This document shows, one piece after another, positions 39,960 to 48,401 of a stretch of DNA of 64,000 bases. Below the pieces are notes generated by a model. That model did no database searches. It was not told the DNA's origin and worked only from the letters and a program-made list of their open reading frames with translations. Source of the DNA: Myxococcus qinghaiensis (GTDB lineage Bacteria; Myxococcota; Myxococcia; Myxococcales; Myxococcaceae); the NCBI RefSeq assembly GCF_024198215.1, contig NZ_JAKCFA010000006.1:310001-374000 (forward strand), in the 5' to 3' direction. Position 1 is the first letter of the stretch. The number at the start of each line of letters is the position of its first letter. Both the position numbers and the translations under genes were made by a program.

Positions 39960-41807
39960 ATGAACGCTCTCCTCCGGACAAGGTCCTGGGCTGTCCTGCT
40001 GCTGCTGTGCATCGCATGTGGCGGAAGTGACGACGACACCCGGGACGACGCGGGAGCGGGCACGCCTGATGGCTCCGGAGGCCCTGTCGACAGTGGCACC
40101 CGCGAAGACGGCGGCACCCAGGCCGAGCCGGATGGGGGCTCGAATGCGAACCCCGACAGCGGCACCATCGCTCCCGACGGCGGGATGAACAGCGCCGACG
40201 CCACCGTCCCGGGGGCCATCACCCTCCCCTTCCCGACGCTGCACCACCTGACGGTGGAGTGGGCCTTCACCGGTGACGCCAACGCCAACGGCGTGGTCTC
40301 CGTCCGCTTCCGTCCCACCGGCACGAGCCCCTGGCGACAGGCGCTCCCCCTGCGTCGAATCACCGCGGGCACCAACGAGGGCTTCAGCTGGGCCCTGCGT
40401 CACTCCGGCAGCCTGTTCGGCCTCCAGCCCGGAACGAGCTACGAGTTGGAGCTCACCCTCACGGACCCGGAGGGAGGCTCCACCACGCGCACGGCCACGG
40501 CGACCACGCGCGCGGTGCCCGCTCCCATGGCGGGCGCGCCCATCAAGGCCGTGACACCCGCCACCTTCGCCACCGTCGCGGCGAGCGCGCAGCCGGGCGA
40601 CATCCTGGAATTGGCCGCGGGGACGTACAGCGCGTTCGACTGGTCTCGCAGCGGCACCGAGGGCAAGCCCATCGTCCTGCGAGGCACCGCCGGCACCATC
40701 CTCACCGGCCCCATCAACCTGTTCAACCAGAGCCACGTCCACTTCGACCGGCTCACCATCAACGGCCGCGTCCGCTTCAACGGCTCGAAGCACTTCGTCC
40801 TCACCCGCTCCACCGTCAACGCCACCACCGCGAACAATGGCGACGCCGTCGTCACCTTCCTGCGCGCGGAGAGTGCCTATATCGCCGACAACGTGGTGAC
40901 AGGTGTCACGCAGTGGGCGGAGTCGTCGCTCGGCGTCAGCGGAAACAACCAGGGCGAGGGCATCTGCGTCACGGGCCCGGGGCACGTCATCCTCAACAAC
41001 CGCGTCACCGGGTTCCGCGACGGAATCTCGCTGATGGAGGACGACGCCGCGGTGGACCAGTACAGCATCGACATCCTGAACAACGACCTCATCGGCAACG
41101 CGGACGACGGCGTGGAGGCGGACTTCTGCTTCCACAACTGCCGAATCGTGGGCAACCGCCTCACCAACAACTTCATCGCCCTGTCCTCGCAGCCGAGCCT
41201 GGGCGGCCCCACGTACTTCATCCGCAACGCCATCTACAACGCGGTGCACATCGCCTTCAAACTGTACCGGGGCAGCTCCGGCGACGTGCTGCTGCACAAC
41301 ACCGTGGTGAAGCATGGGGATGGGCTCGGCATCGCCGCCGGCAGGCCCGTGGCGAACCTCTACACCCGCAACAACCTGTTCATTGGCGGACCGGGCGGCT
41401 CCTTCAATGGCTACAGCAGCGGCAACGCCAACGGGCGCGTGCTCTACATCCCCGACCTGGTGACGGCGAGCGCCAACCTGGACCACGACGGCTTCGGCAC
41501 CACGTCCGGCAACTTCACCGCCACGTGGGCAGGCAGCGCCCTCACGGGGCTGAGCGCCCTGCGCGCCAGCACCACGGAGAAGAACGCGGTGCAGGTGGAC
41601 CTCGGCGCCTTCTCCGCATCCGTCGCCTACCCCTCCGCGCCCATGACGCTGTACGCGGCGCCCGACCTGCGTCCGCGCACGGGCTCCGCCGTGGAGAATG
41701 CGGGAGCGCCCCTGCCCAACATCAACGACGGCTTCAGCGGCGCCGCGCCGGACCTGGGGGCCTACGAAGTCGGCGCCCCCCTGCCCGCCTACGGCCCTCG
41801 CCCCTGA
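39960..41807 (+). CDS. Lipoprotein with fibronectin-like domain and right-handed beta-helix
   Basis: This 615-residue protein has a lipoprotein signal (LLLLCIACGGSDD, Cys near 20) and an Asp/Gly/Thr-rich linker with DGG repeats (about 22-80). A fibronectin III-like domain follows (about 85-185; LQPGTSYELELTLTDPEGGS). The parallel beta-helix (about 195-520) has repeated right-handed turns such as HVHFDRLTINGRVRFNGSKH, GHVILNNRVTGFRDGISLME and CRIVGNRLTNNFIALSS. Pectate-lyase-like helices of this sort bind or cleave polysaccharides; no clear lyase triad was found. It was probably acquired for surface carbohydrate contact. Confidence 0.85.
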   Translation: MNALLRTRSWAVLLLLCIACGGSDDDTRDDAGAGTPDGSGGPVDSGTREDGGTQAEPDGGSNANPDSGTIAPDGGMNSADATVPGAITLPFPTLHHLTVEWAFTGDANANGVVSVRFRPTGTSPWRQALPLRRITAGTNEGFSWALRHSGSLFGLQPGTSYELELTLTDPEGGSTTRTATATTRAVPAPMAGAPIKAVTPATFATVAASAQPGDILELAAGTYSAFDWSRSGTEGKPIVLRGTAGTILTGPINLFNQSHVHFDRLTINGRVRFNGSKHFVLTRSTVNATTANNGDAVVTFLRAESAYIADNVVTGVTQWAESSLGVSGNNQGEGICVTGPGHVILNNRVTGFRDGISLMEDDAAVDQYSIDILNNDLIGNADDGVEADFCFHNCRIVGNRLTNNFIALSSQPSLGGPTYFIRNAIYNAVHIAFKLYRGSSGDVLLHNTVVKHGDGLGIAAGRPVANLYTRNNLFIGGPGGSFNGYSSGNANGRVLYIPDLVTASANLDHDGFGTTSGNFTATWAGSALTGLSALRASTTEKNAVQVDLGAFSASVAYPSAPMTLYAAPDLRPRTGSAVENAGAPLPNINDGFSGAAPDLGAYEVGAPLPAYGPRP

Positions 41808-41856
41808 CGGACGGGTTCGACTTCAAAGGGCGCGTGGCCTCGCGTACCTTCGCCCC

Positions 41857-43263
41857 ATGGTGGACTTTGACCTGGTGGTGATTGGCTCCGGACCGGCCGG
41901 CGAGTGGGGCGCGGTGCAGGCGGCGATGGCGGGCAAGCGCGTCGCGGTGGTGGAGCGGGAGCCCGTACTGGGAGGCACGGCGGCCAACACGGGCACCCTG
42001 CCCTCGAAGACACTGCGGGAGACGGCGCTGCACCTCTCCGGCCTCAAGGCCCGGGGCCTCTACAGCGTGGAGACGACGCTGCGCCACGCGGCCACCGTCT
42101 CCGACTTCCTCTACCGCGAGCGCCGCGTGAAGGGCATGGAGCGCGAGCGCATTGGCCACAACCTCCAGTCGCACGGCGTCCAGGTGATTCAGGGGGTCGG
42201 CTCGTTCGTGGACCCGCACACCGTGCTGGTGCGCCGACAGGGCGCGGAAGACATGCGCCTCACCGGCTCCGTCATCCTCATCGCCACCGGCTCGTCGCCG
42301 TACCGGCCGCCGCTGTACCCCTTCGGCGACGTGCGCGTGCATGACTCGGACGAGGTGCTGGAGATTGGCCGGCTGCCCAGCTCGCTCGTCGTGGTGGGCG
42401 GCGGCGTCATCGGCTGCGAGTACGCCTGCATGTTCGCCGCGCTGGGCATCCCCGTGACGCTGGTGGAGGTGAAGCCCGAGCTGCTCCCCTTCCTCGACGA
42501 CGAAATCTCCACGCTGCTCGCCCAGCGCATGGAGGCGCTCGGCATCCGCCTGCGCTTCGGCCAGACGGTGGAGAAGGTGGACGTGCCCGCCGCGTGCGAG
42601 GTGCCCATCCGCCTGACGCTCTCCTCGGGCGAGGAGGTGGACACGGACCAGGTGCTGGTGGCCTCCGGCCGCTCGGCGAACACCCCGGGCCTGGGGCTGC
42701 AGGACATCGGTGTGAAGCTGGGCGCTCGCGGCCAGGTAGAGGTGGGCCCCAGCTTCCAGACGGCGTTGCCCCACATCTACGCGGTGGGCGACGTCATCGG
42801 CTTTCCCGCCCTGGCCTCCACCTCCATGGACCAGGCACGCATCGCGGTGGAGCACGCCTTCACCCTGGAAGGCCCGCAGGCCCTGGCCACGGTGCTGCCC
42901 TACGGCATCTACACCATCCCCGAGGTCTCCATGGCCGGGGAGACGGAAGAAGGCCTGCGCGCCAAGCGGGTGCCCTACGTGGCCGGCCGCGCCTCCTTCG
43001 CCACCAACCCACGCGGGCAGATCATCGGCGAGATGTACGGCCTCTTGAAGCTGCTCTTCCACCGCGAGAGCCTGAAGCTCCTGGGCGTGCACGTCATCGG
43101 CGAGCAGGCCTCGGAGCTGATCCACGTGGGCCTGGTGGCCATGCTCACCGGCTCCACCGCGCGCCTCTTCGTCGAGACCTGCTTCAACTACCCGACGCTG
43201 TCGGAGGCCTACAAGGCGGCCACGTTCGACGCGCTGGACCACCTCAAGCGCGGCACCGGCTGA
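41857..43263 (+). CDS. sthA: Soluble pyridine nucleotide transhydrogenase (SthA-like flavoprotein)
   Basis: This 468-residue FAD protein is of the dihydrolipoamide dehydrogenase family. The FAD motif is GSGPAGEWGAVQAA at 9-22. The region that holds the redox-active Cys pair in Lpd reads GGTAANTGTLPSKTLRE here, with both Cys absent. Loss of the disulfide is the hallmark of SthA, which exchanges hydride between NADH and NADP, although E. coli SthA keeps one of the two Cys. The NAD motif is VVGGGVIGCEYACMFAALG, and the C-terminal dimer domain ends near FVETCFNYPTLSEAYKAATF. The start ATG at 41857 is fixed by the N-terminal flavin fold. Confidence 0.9.
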   Translation: MVDFDLVVIGSGPAGEWGAVQAAMAGKRVAVVEREPVLGGTAANTGTLPSKTLRETALHLSGLKARGLYSVETTLRHAATVSDFLYRERRVKGMERERIGHNLQSHGVQVIQGVGSFVDPHTVLVRRQGAEDMRLTGSVILIATGSSPYRPPLYPFGDVRVHDSDEVLEIGRLPSSLVVVGGGVIGCEYACMFAALGIPVTLVEVKPELLPFLDDEISTLLAQRMEALGIRLRFGQTVEKVDVPAACEVPIRLTLSSGEEVDTDQVLVASGRSANTPGLGLQDIGVKLGARGQVEVGPSFQTALPHIYAVGDVIGFPALASTSMDQARIAVEHAFTLEGPQALATVLPYGIYTIPEVSMAGETEEGLRAKRVPYVAGRASFATNPRGQIIGEMYGLLKLLFHRESLKLLGVHVIGEQASELIHVGLVAMLTGSTARLFVETCFNYPTLSEAYKAATFDALDHLKRGTG

Positions 43264-43270
43264 AGCCGCT

Positions 43271-43597
43271 TCAGCGACGGCGAGGGGGGTTCACGCTCCC
43301 CACGCTCTTCAAGCTGCCCACGGTGAGTCCGGAGGGGCTCGGCGCCGTCTCGTGGACCTCGTCCGCGGAGGCCCGGGCCAGCGCGCGCGGCGCGGCCCCT
43401 GACTGCGCGGCCGTCCCTGGAGCGCCACGCAGGAGTTCCCGGGCGCGCTGCCAGCGGACCTTCTCCTCCGCCATCAGCCGCGTCAGCTCCTCGCGGGCGG
43501 GGCCCTCCGGCAGCTCGGCCGCGGCGGCGGCCACCTTGTCCAGGAAGGGGAGCAGGTAGCCGAAGTCCTTGTCGAAAGCGCTGGGGTTCGTCGCCAC
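43271..43597 (-). CDS. Small helical protein of unknown function
   Basis: This 108-residue protein begins VATNPSAFDKDFGYLLPFLD and has two helices (about 10-60; ELTRLMAEEKVRWQRARELL) followed by a Ser/Ala/Pro tail. AGGAGG directly abuts an ATG at 43601-43603, which leaves no spacing for initiation. A GTG at 43595-43597 lies six bases downstream of that site and is the better start, adding or removing only two residues. It lies on the same strand 55 bases after the SnoaL-like gene. No domain recognised. Confidence 0.6.
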   Translation of the reverse strand: MATNPSAFDKDFGYLLPFLDKVAAAAAELPEGPAREELTRLMAEEKVRWQRARELLRGAPGTAAQSGAAPRALARASADEVHETAPSPSGLTVGSLKSVGSVNPPRRR

Positions 43598-43652
43598 GTC
43601 CATCCTCCTGAGTCGCGCCACCCTAGCCCATTCCCTGGGGCCAGCGGCCGTT

Positions 43653-44015
43653 TCAACCGTGGTACACGCGCGAGGCGACAATCCGGCCCCCGCGCACCTC
43701 CAGCACCTCCGCCACCGGCATGGGCGCCTCGCCCGGCGCATGGCGCAGGTACTCCATGAAGACGCGCTCTCCATCCGCCGTCAGCGCCGTCTCCTCGTAG
43801 CGCAGACCAGGCAGCCGGGCGATGGCCTCCCTCCACCACTTCGCCAGGGCCGGCCGGCCGATCAGGAGCCCCCCCGTCTCCGGGTGCAGCACCCGAATCT
43901 TGGGCGAGGTGTGGGTACAGTCCTCCGCGTACAGCGCCACCAGCGCGTCCACGTCATGGGCATTGAAGGCGTGCAGCCAGGCCCGGGCCACGGAGAAGTT
44001 TTCGCTCGCAGTCAT
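43653..44015 (-). CDS. SnoaL/NTF2-like protein
   Basis: This 120-residue protein is a single SnoaL-like (NTF2 superfamily) domain. The pattern is clear in FSVARAWLHAFNAHDVDALV then ALYAEDCTHTSP, followed by GGLLIGRPALAKWWREAIAR and a beta sheet containing FMEYLRHAP and VAEVLEVRGGRIVASRVYHG. Such proteins form dimers around a hydrophobic pocket and may be isomerases, hydrolases or ligand-binding proteins. There is no cue to the substrate here. Confidence 0.85.
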   Translation of the reverse strand: MTASENFSVARAWLHAFNAHDVDALVALYAEDCTHTSPKIRVLHPETGGLLIGRPALAKWWREAIARLPGLRYEETALTADGERVFMEYLRHAPGEAPMPVAEVLEVRGGRIVASRVYHG

Positions 44016-44110
44016 GGTTAGAAACCCTCGAAAGAATTCAGCCCGAGGCCGCGAACCTGCGCGCGCCCGAGCTGCCCTGTATATAAGGTGGAGCCCAATT
44101 TGTAGGCAAA

Positions 44111-44132
44111 GGTGAGATTAACAGACCTCACC
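44111..44132. promoter_or_regulatory. Inverted repeat in the EF-G leader region
   Basis: GGTGAG (44111-44116) and CTCACC (44127-44132) face each other across ten bases, about 25 bases after an AT-rich TATATAA (44080-44086) that may be the -10 element. They could form an operator or a leader hairpin. Roughly 140 bases separate the likely promoter from the EF-G start. Confidence 0.35.
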
Positions 44133-44228
44133 CCCATGCGGATTTGGCTGGAAACCAAGTCCCGTGGGAAGTAAGGGCCCCGCCTGCTCTGTTCCCTCAG
44201 GCACTTTCAAGAAAAGAAGGACCGGATC

Positions 44229-46343
44229 GTGGCCGCTAACGCACCCATCGACAAGATTCGTAACATTGGTATCTCTGCCCACATCGACTCGGGCAAGACG
44301 ACGCTCTCCGAGCGCATCCTGTTCTATACGGGCAAGATCCATGAGATCCACGAGGTCCGCGGCAAGGACGGCGTGGGCGCGGTCATGGACTCGATGGATC
44401 TGGAGCGTGAGAAGGGCATCACCATCCAGTCCGCCGCGACGTACGCGATGTGGGGCGACTTCAACATCAACCTCATCGACACGCCGGGACACGTGGACTT
44501 CACCATCGAGGTGGAGCGCTCCCTGCGCGTTCTGGACGGCGCCATCCTCGTCCTCTGTTCCGTGTCGGGCGTGCAGTCCCAGTCCATCACCGTGGACCGG
44601 CAGATGAAGCGCTACCGCGTTCCGCGCATCGCGTTCGTCAACAAGATGGACCGCGCTGGCGCGAACTATGACCGCGTGGCCGCTCAGCTGAAGGAGAAGC
44701 TGAACCACCACCCGGTGAAGCTCCAGTACCCCATCGGCGCCGAGGACCGCTTCCAGGGCCTCATCGACCTCATCCAGATGAAGGCGTTCTACTTCGACGG
44801 TGAGAACGGCGAGAAGGTCCGCGAGGAGGAGATCCCCGCCGACATGCTGGACGAGGCCAAGGTCCGTCGCCAGCAGATGATCGAAGGCGTGGCCGAGGTC
44901 GACGACCAGCTCGGTGAGCTGTTCCTGTCCGACGCCGCCATCCCGAACGACCTCATCACCGCCGCCGTTCGCCGGGCCACCATCGCCCTGAAGATGACGC
45001 CGGTCATGTGCGGCTCCGCCTACAAGAACAAGGGCGTGCAGCTGCTCCTGAACGCGGTCTGCGGTTTCCTCCCGAACCCCAAGGAGGCGACCAACGAGGC
45101 GCTGGACCAGAAGAACAACGAGGCGAAGGTCATCCTCGAGTCCGACCCGGAGAAGCCCTTCGTCGGTCTGGCGTTCAAGCTGGAAGATGGCCGCTACGGG
45201 CAGCTCACGTACATGCGCATCTACCAGGGCCGCGTCTCCAAGGGAGACTTCATCTACAACCAGGTGAACCAGAAGAAGGTCAAGGTCCCGCGCATCGTCC
45301 GGATGAACTCCAACAAGATGGACGACATCAACGACGCGACGGCCGGCGACATCGTCGCGCTGTTCGGCGTCGAGTGCGCCTCCGGCGACACGTTCACCGA
45401 TGGAACGGTGAACTACACGATGACGTCCATGCACGTCCCGGACGCGGTGATTTCGCTCGCCGTGTCGCCCAAGGACCGCTCCACGCTGGCCAACTTCTCC
45501 AAGGCGCTCAACCGCTTCACGAAGGAAGACCCCACCTTCCGCGTGCACCGCGATGAAGAGTCCGGGCAGACCATCATCCGCGGCATGGGTGAGCTGCACC
45601 TGGAGATCTACATCGAGCGCATGAAGCGCGAGTACCAGTGCGAGGTCCAGGCCGGCAAGCCGCAGGTGGCCTACCGCGAGACCATCAGCCAGAAGGGCGA
45701 GTTCTTCTACACGCACAAGAAGCAGACCGGCGGCTCCGGTCAGTTCGCGCGCGTGTGCGGCTACATCGAGCCGCTGCCCGCGGACGCGGTGCAGCAGTAC
45801 GAGTTCGTGGATGACATCGTCGGTGGCTCCATCCCGCGCGAGTTCATCCCCGCGTGCGACAAGGGCTTCGCCGAGGCCGTCAAGAAGGGCAGCCTCATCG
45901 GCTTCCCCGTCGTCGGGTTGCGCGTCGTCATCAACGACGGCGCGTTCCACGCGGTCGACTCGTCCGAAATGGCGTTCAAGACGGCCGCCATCATGGGCTT
46001 CCGCGAGGGCTACGCCGCCGCCAAGCCCATCATCCTCGAGCCGATGATGAAGGTGGAAGTCACGGCGCCCGAGGACTTCCAGGGCTCCGTCGTCGGTCAG
46101 CTCAACCAGCGCCGTGGCACCATCCTCTCGACGGAGACCGCCGAGGGCCAGGTGACGGCGGTGGCCGAGGTTCCGCTGAACGCGATGTTCGGCTACTCCA
46201 CGGACCTTCGCTCCGCGACGCAGGGCAAGGGCGAGTTCACCATGGAGTTCGCCAAGTACACGCCGGTGCCGCGCAACGAGGCCGAGGCCCTGATGGCGCA
46301 GTACAAGGAGAAGCTCGCGGCCGAGCAGGCGGCGCGCAAGTAG
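44229..46343 (+). CDS. fusA: Elongation factor G of the mitochondrial-like (spdEFG1/mtEFG1) type
   Basis: This 704-residue translational GTPase drives ribosomal translocation. The G1 motif is AHIDSGKT, G3 is DTPGHVDFT and G4 is NKMD, and all five EF-G domains are present, including the domain IV segment after [15 protein letters not shown]. The N-terminal signature [20 protein letters not shown] and [14 protein letters not shown] is that of mitochondrial EF-G1 (GFM1) and the related bacterial spdEFG1 group, not of canonical str-operon EF-G. The GTG start has AAGAAGGACC upstream. It is not flanked by rpsL, rpsG or tuf. A terminator at 46375-46404 isolates it from the following gene. Confidence 0.93.
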   Translation: MAANAPIDKIRNIGISAHIDSGKTTLSERILFYTGKIHEIHEVRGKDGVGAVMDSMDLEREKGITIQSAATYAMWGDFNINLIDTPGHVDFTIEVERSLRVLDGAILVLCSVSGVQSQSITVDRQMKRYRVPRIAFVNKMDRAGANYDRVAAQLKEKLNHHPVKLQYPIGAEDRFQGLIDLIQMKAFYFDGENGEKVREEEIPADMLDEAKVRRQQMIEGVAEVDDQLGELFLSDAAIPNDLITAAVRRATIALKMTPVMCGSAYKNKGVQLLLNAVCGFLPNPKEATNEALDQKNNEAKVILESDPEKPFVGLAFKLEDGRYGQLTYMRIYQGRVSKGDFIYNQVNQKKVKVPRIVRMNSNKMDDINDATAGDIVALFGVECASGDTFTDGTVNYTMTSMHVPDAVISLAVSPKDRSTLANFSKALNRFTKEDPTFRVHRDEESGQTIIRGMGELHLEIYIERMKREYQCEVQAGKPQVAYRETISQKGEFFYTHKKQTGGSGQFARVCGYIEPLPADAVQQYEFVDDIVGGSIPREFIPACDKGFAEAVKKGSLIGFPVVGLRVVINDGAFHAVDSSEMAFKTAAIMGFREGYAAAKPIILEPMMKVEVTAPEDFQGSVVGQLNQRRGTILSTETAEGQVTAVAEVPLNAMFGYSTDLRSATQGKGEFTMEFAKYTPVPRNEAEALMAQYKEKLAAEQAARK

Positions 46344-46374
46344 TCCGCGCCACCGCGACGTCGAGGTTGTAAGG

Positions 46375-46404
46375 AAGGCGCTCCTCATCAGTGAGGGGCG
46401 CCTT
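46375..46404 (+). terminator. Terminator after the EF-G gene
   Basis: A 13-bp stem with one G-U pair (46375-46387 with 46392-46404, loop TCAG) is followed by TCGCCTTTT. It overlaps a GTG that could be misread as the start of the next gene and so confirms the later start at 46430. Confidence 0.85.
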
Positions 46405-46429
46405 TCGCCTTTTCAGGAGTCAGAACACC

Positions 46430-48361
46430 GTGACGCTGCTTCGTGCCGCCAACGTCCAGCTCAGCTTCGGCAGTCGCACCGTCTTCCAGGGCCTCACCGT
46501 CACCATCGAAGAGGGTGAGCGCGTGGGCCTGGTGGGCGTGAATGGCTCGGGCAAGACGTCCCTGATGAAGATCCTCGCCGGGGCCGCCAAGCCCGACACG
46601 GGCGAGCTGCAGCTGCGCCGGGGCGCCCGCGTCACCTACCTGCCCCAGGAGCCGGAGTTCGCCGAGGGCGCTACGGTGGCCTCGGAGCTGTCCGTGGCCC
46701 AGGGCCCGCTGCGCGAGGCGATGGCCGCCCAGGCGGAGCTCGCGCAGAAGCTGGAGTCCTCGCCGCCGGAGGCCCACGAGAAGCTGATGGAGCAGCTCGC
46801 CGTGGTGTCGGACCGCATCGAGCAACTTGGCGGCTGGGACACCGAGCACCACGCCAAGACGCTGCTCGACAGGCTGGGCGTGAAGGACTGGGACCGGCCG
46901 GTGGCGCAGCTCTCCGGCGGCCTGCGCAAGCGCGTGGCCATTGCCCGCGCGCTCCTCACGCGGCCCGACATGCTGCTGTTGGACGAGCCCACCAACCACC
47001 TGGACGCGGACACGGTGGACTGGCTGGAGGAGGAGCTGGACAAGCTGCCCGGCTCGCTGCTGCTCGTCACGCACGACCGGTACTTCCTGGACGGGCTGGT
47101 GGACCGCATCGTCGAAATCCAGCCGGGCGGCGGCGTCACGTCCTATCCGGGCAACTATCAGGCGTACCTGGAGCAGAAGCTGGTGGCGCAGGAGAACGCC
47201 GAAGTCTCTCAGCACAAGCGCGAGCGGTGGATTGCCCAGGAGGTCGCCTGGCTGCGCCGGGGCCCCGAGGCGCGGCGCACCAAGAGCAAGTCGCGCATCG
47301 ACCGGGCGCAGAAGCTGATGGCCGAGAAGGGCTTCCAGCGCCCCAAGGTCGCCGACCTGCGGGTGATTGCCGCGCCCCGGCTGGGCCACACCGTCATCGA
47401 GTCGGAGGGGCTGCAGAAGTCCTTCGGCGAGCGCAAGGTGCTGCAGGGCGTGGACTTCCGGCTCCAGCGCGGCGAGCGCGTGGGCCTCGTCGGCCCCAAC
47501 GGCGTGGGCAAGACGACCTTCCTGCGCGTCATCCTGGGGGAGCTGCCTCCGGACGGCGGCAAGCTCGTCATCGGGAAGAACACCAAGGTCGCGTACTACG
47601 ACCAGAACCGGGCGCAGTTGGACCCGGAGATGACGGTGTACGACGCGGCCTCGCAGGGCGAGGACTGGGTGGACCTGGGCGACCAGAAGGTCGCGCTGCG
47701 CGACTACCTGGACGACCTGCTCTTCCCCGTGCCCATGCAGCGGATGAAGGTGAAGGCGCTGTCGGGCGGCGAGCGCAACCGGCTGCTCCTGGCGCGCCTG
47801 TTCCTGGAGGGCGCCAACGTGCTGGTGCTGGACGAGCCCACCAACGATTTGGACATCGTCACGCTCAACGTGCTGGAGCGGCTGCTCTTGGACTTCGGTG
47901 GCAGCACGCTGCTCGTCACGCACGACCGGTACTTCCTCGACAAGGTGGCCACCAGCATCGTGACGTTCGACGGCAACGGCCGCGTCACGCGCTACGAGGG
48001 CAACTACGCGATGTACCGGCGGCTGAAGGAGCAGTCGGATGCCATGGCCGCGAAGGGCGCGGCGAAGAAGGACGAGCCCGCCCCTGTCGTCGCCCCTCCT
48101 CCCGCGGCGAAGCCGGAGGCGCGCAAGGCCGTCAAGCTCTCCTACAAGGACCAGCGGGAGCTGGACGGCATGGAGGCCACCATCGAAGTGGCCGAGACGC
48201 GCAAGGCGGACCTGGAGGCCCAGCTCGCCGACCCGACCATCTACAGCAAGAGCGGCAAGGTGGCGGAGGTGCAGAAGGAGCTGGACGCAACCGTCGCCCA
48301 GATAGACCGCCTCTACGCGCGCTGGCAGGTCCTCCAGGACCTCGCGGCCGGCTCGACCTAG
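46430..48361 (+). CDS. uup: ABC-F ATPase, Uup type
   Basis: This 643-residue soluble protein has two ABC cassettes and no membrane domain. Cassette 1 has GVNGSGKT, LSGGLRKRVAIARALL and LLLDEPTNHLD. Cassette 2 has GPNGVGKT, LSGGERNRLLLARLF and LVLDEPTNDLD. Between them is the ABC-F linker (P-site interaction motif region), and a C-terminal coiled coil of about 80 residues (LSYKDQRELDGMEATIEVAE) identifies the Uup branch. Uup-type ABC-F proteins act on the ribosome and limit transposon precise excision in E. coli. The GTG at 46430 with AGGAG nine bases upstream is chosen, because the in-frame GTG at 46391 lies in the EF-G terminator. Confidence 0.94.
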   Translation: MTLLRAANVQLSFGSRTVFQGLTVTIEEGERVGLVGVNGSGKTSLMKILAGAAKPDTGELQLRRGARVTYLPQEPEFAEGATVASELSVAQGPLREAMAAQAELAQKLESSPPEAHEKLMEQLAVVSDRIEQLGGWDTEHHAKTLLDRLGVKDWDRPVAQLSGGLRKRVAIARALLTRPDMLLLDEPTNHLDADTVDWLEEELDKLPGSLLLVTHDRYFLDGLVDRIVEIQPGGGVTSYPGNYQAYLEQKLVAQENAEVSQHKRERWIAQEVAWLRRGPEARRTKSKSRIDRAQKLMAEKGFQRPKVADLRVIAAPRLGHTVIESEGLQKSFGERKVLQGVDFRLQRGERVGLVGPNGVGKTTFLRVILGELPPDGGKLVIGKNTKVAYYDQNRAQLDPEMTVYDAASQGEDWVDLGDQKVALRDYLDDLLFPVPMQRMKVKALSGGERNRLLLARLFLEGANVLVLDEPTNDLDIVTLNVLERLLLDFGGSTLLVTHDRYFLDKVATSIVTFDGNGRVTRYEGNYAMYRRLKEQSDAMAAKGAAKKDEPAPVVAPPPAAKPEARKAVKLSYKDQRELDGMEATIEVAETRKADLEAQLADPTIYSKSGKVAEVQKELDATVAQIDRLYARWQVLQDLAAGST

Positions 48362-48401
48362 ACGCTCGCGACACCGACGTGGTGGGCCCCGTCCCTCAAG
48401 C

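Noticed and set aside
46391..46429. Upstream GTG as start of the Uup gene
   Set aside because: It lies inside the EF-G terminator hairpin; the GTG at 46430 has a proper AGGAG site.
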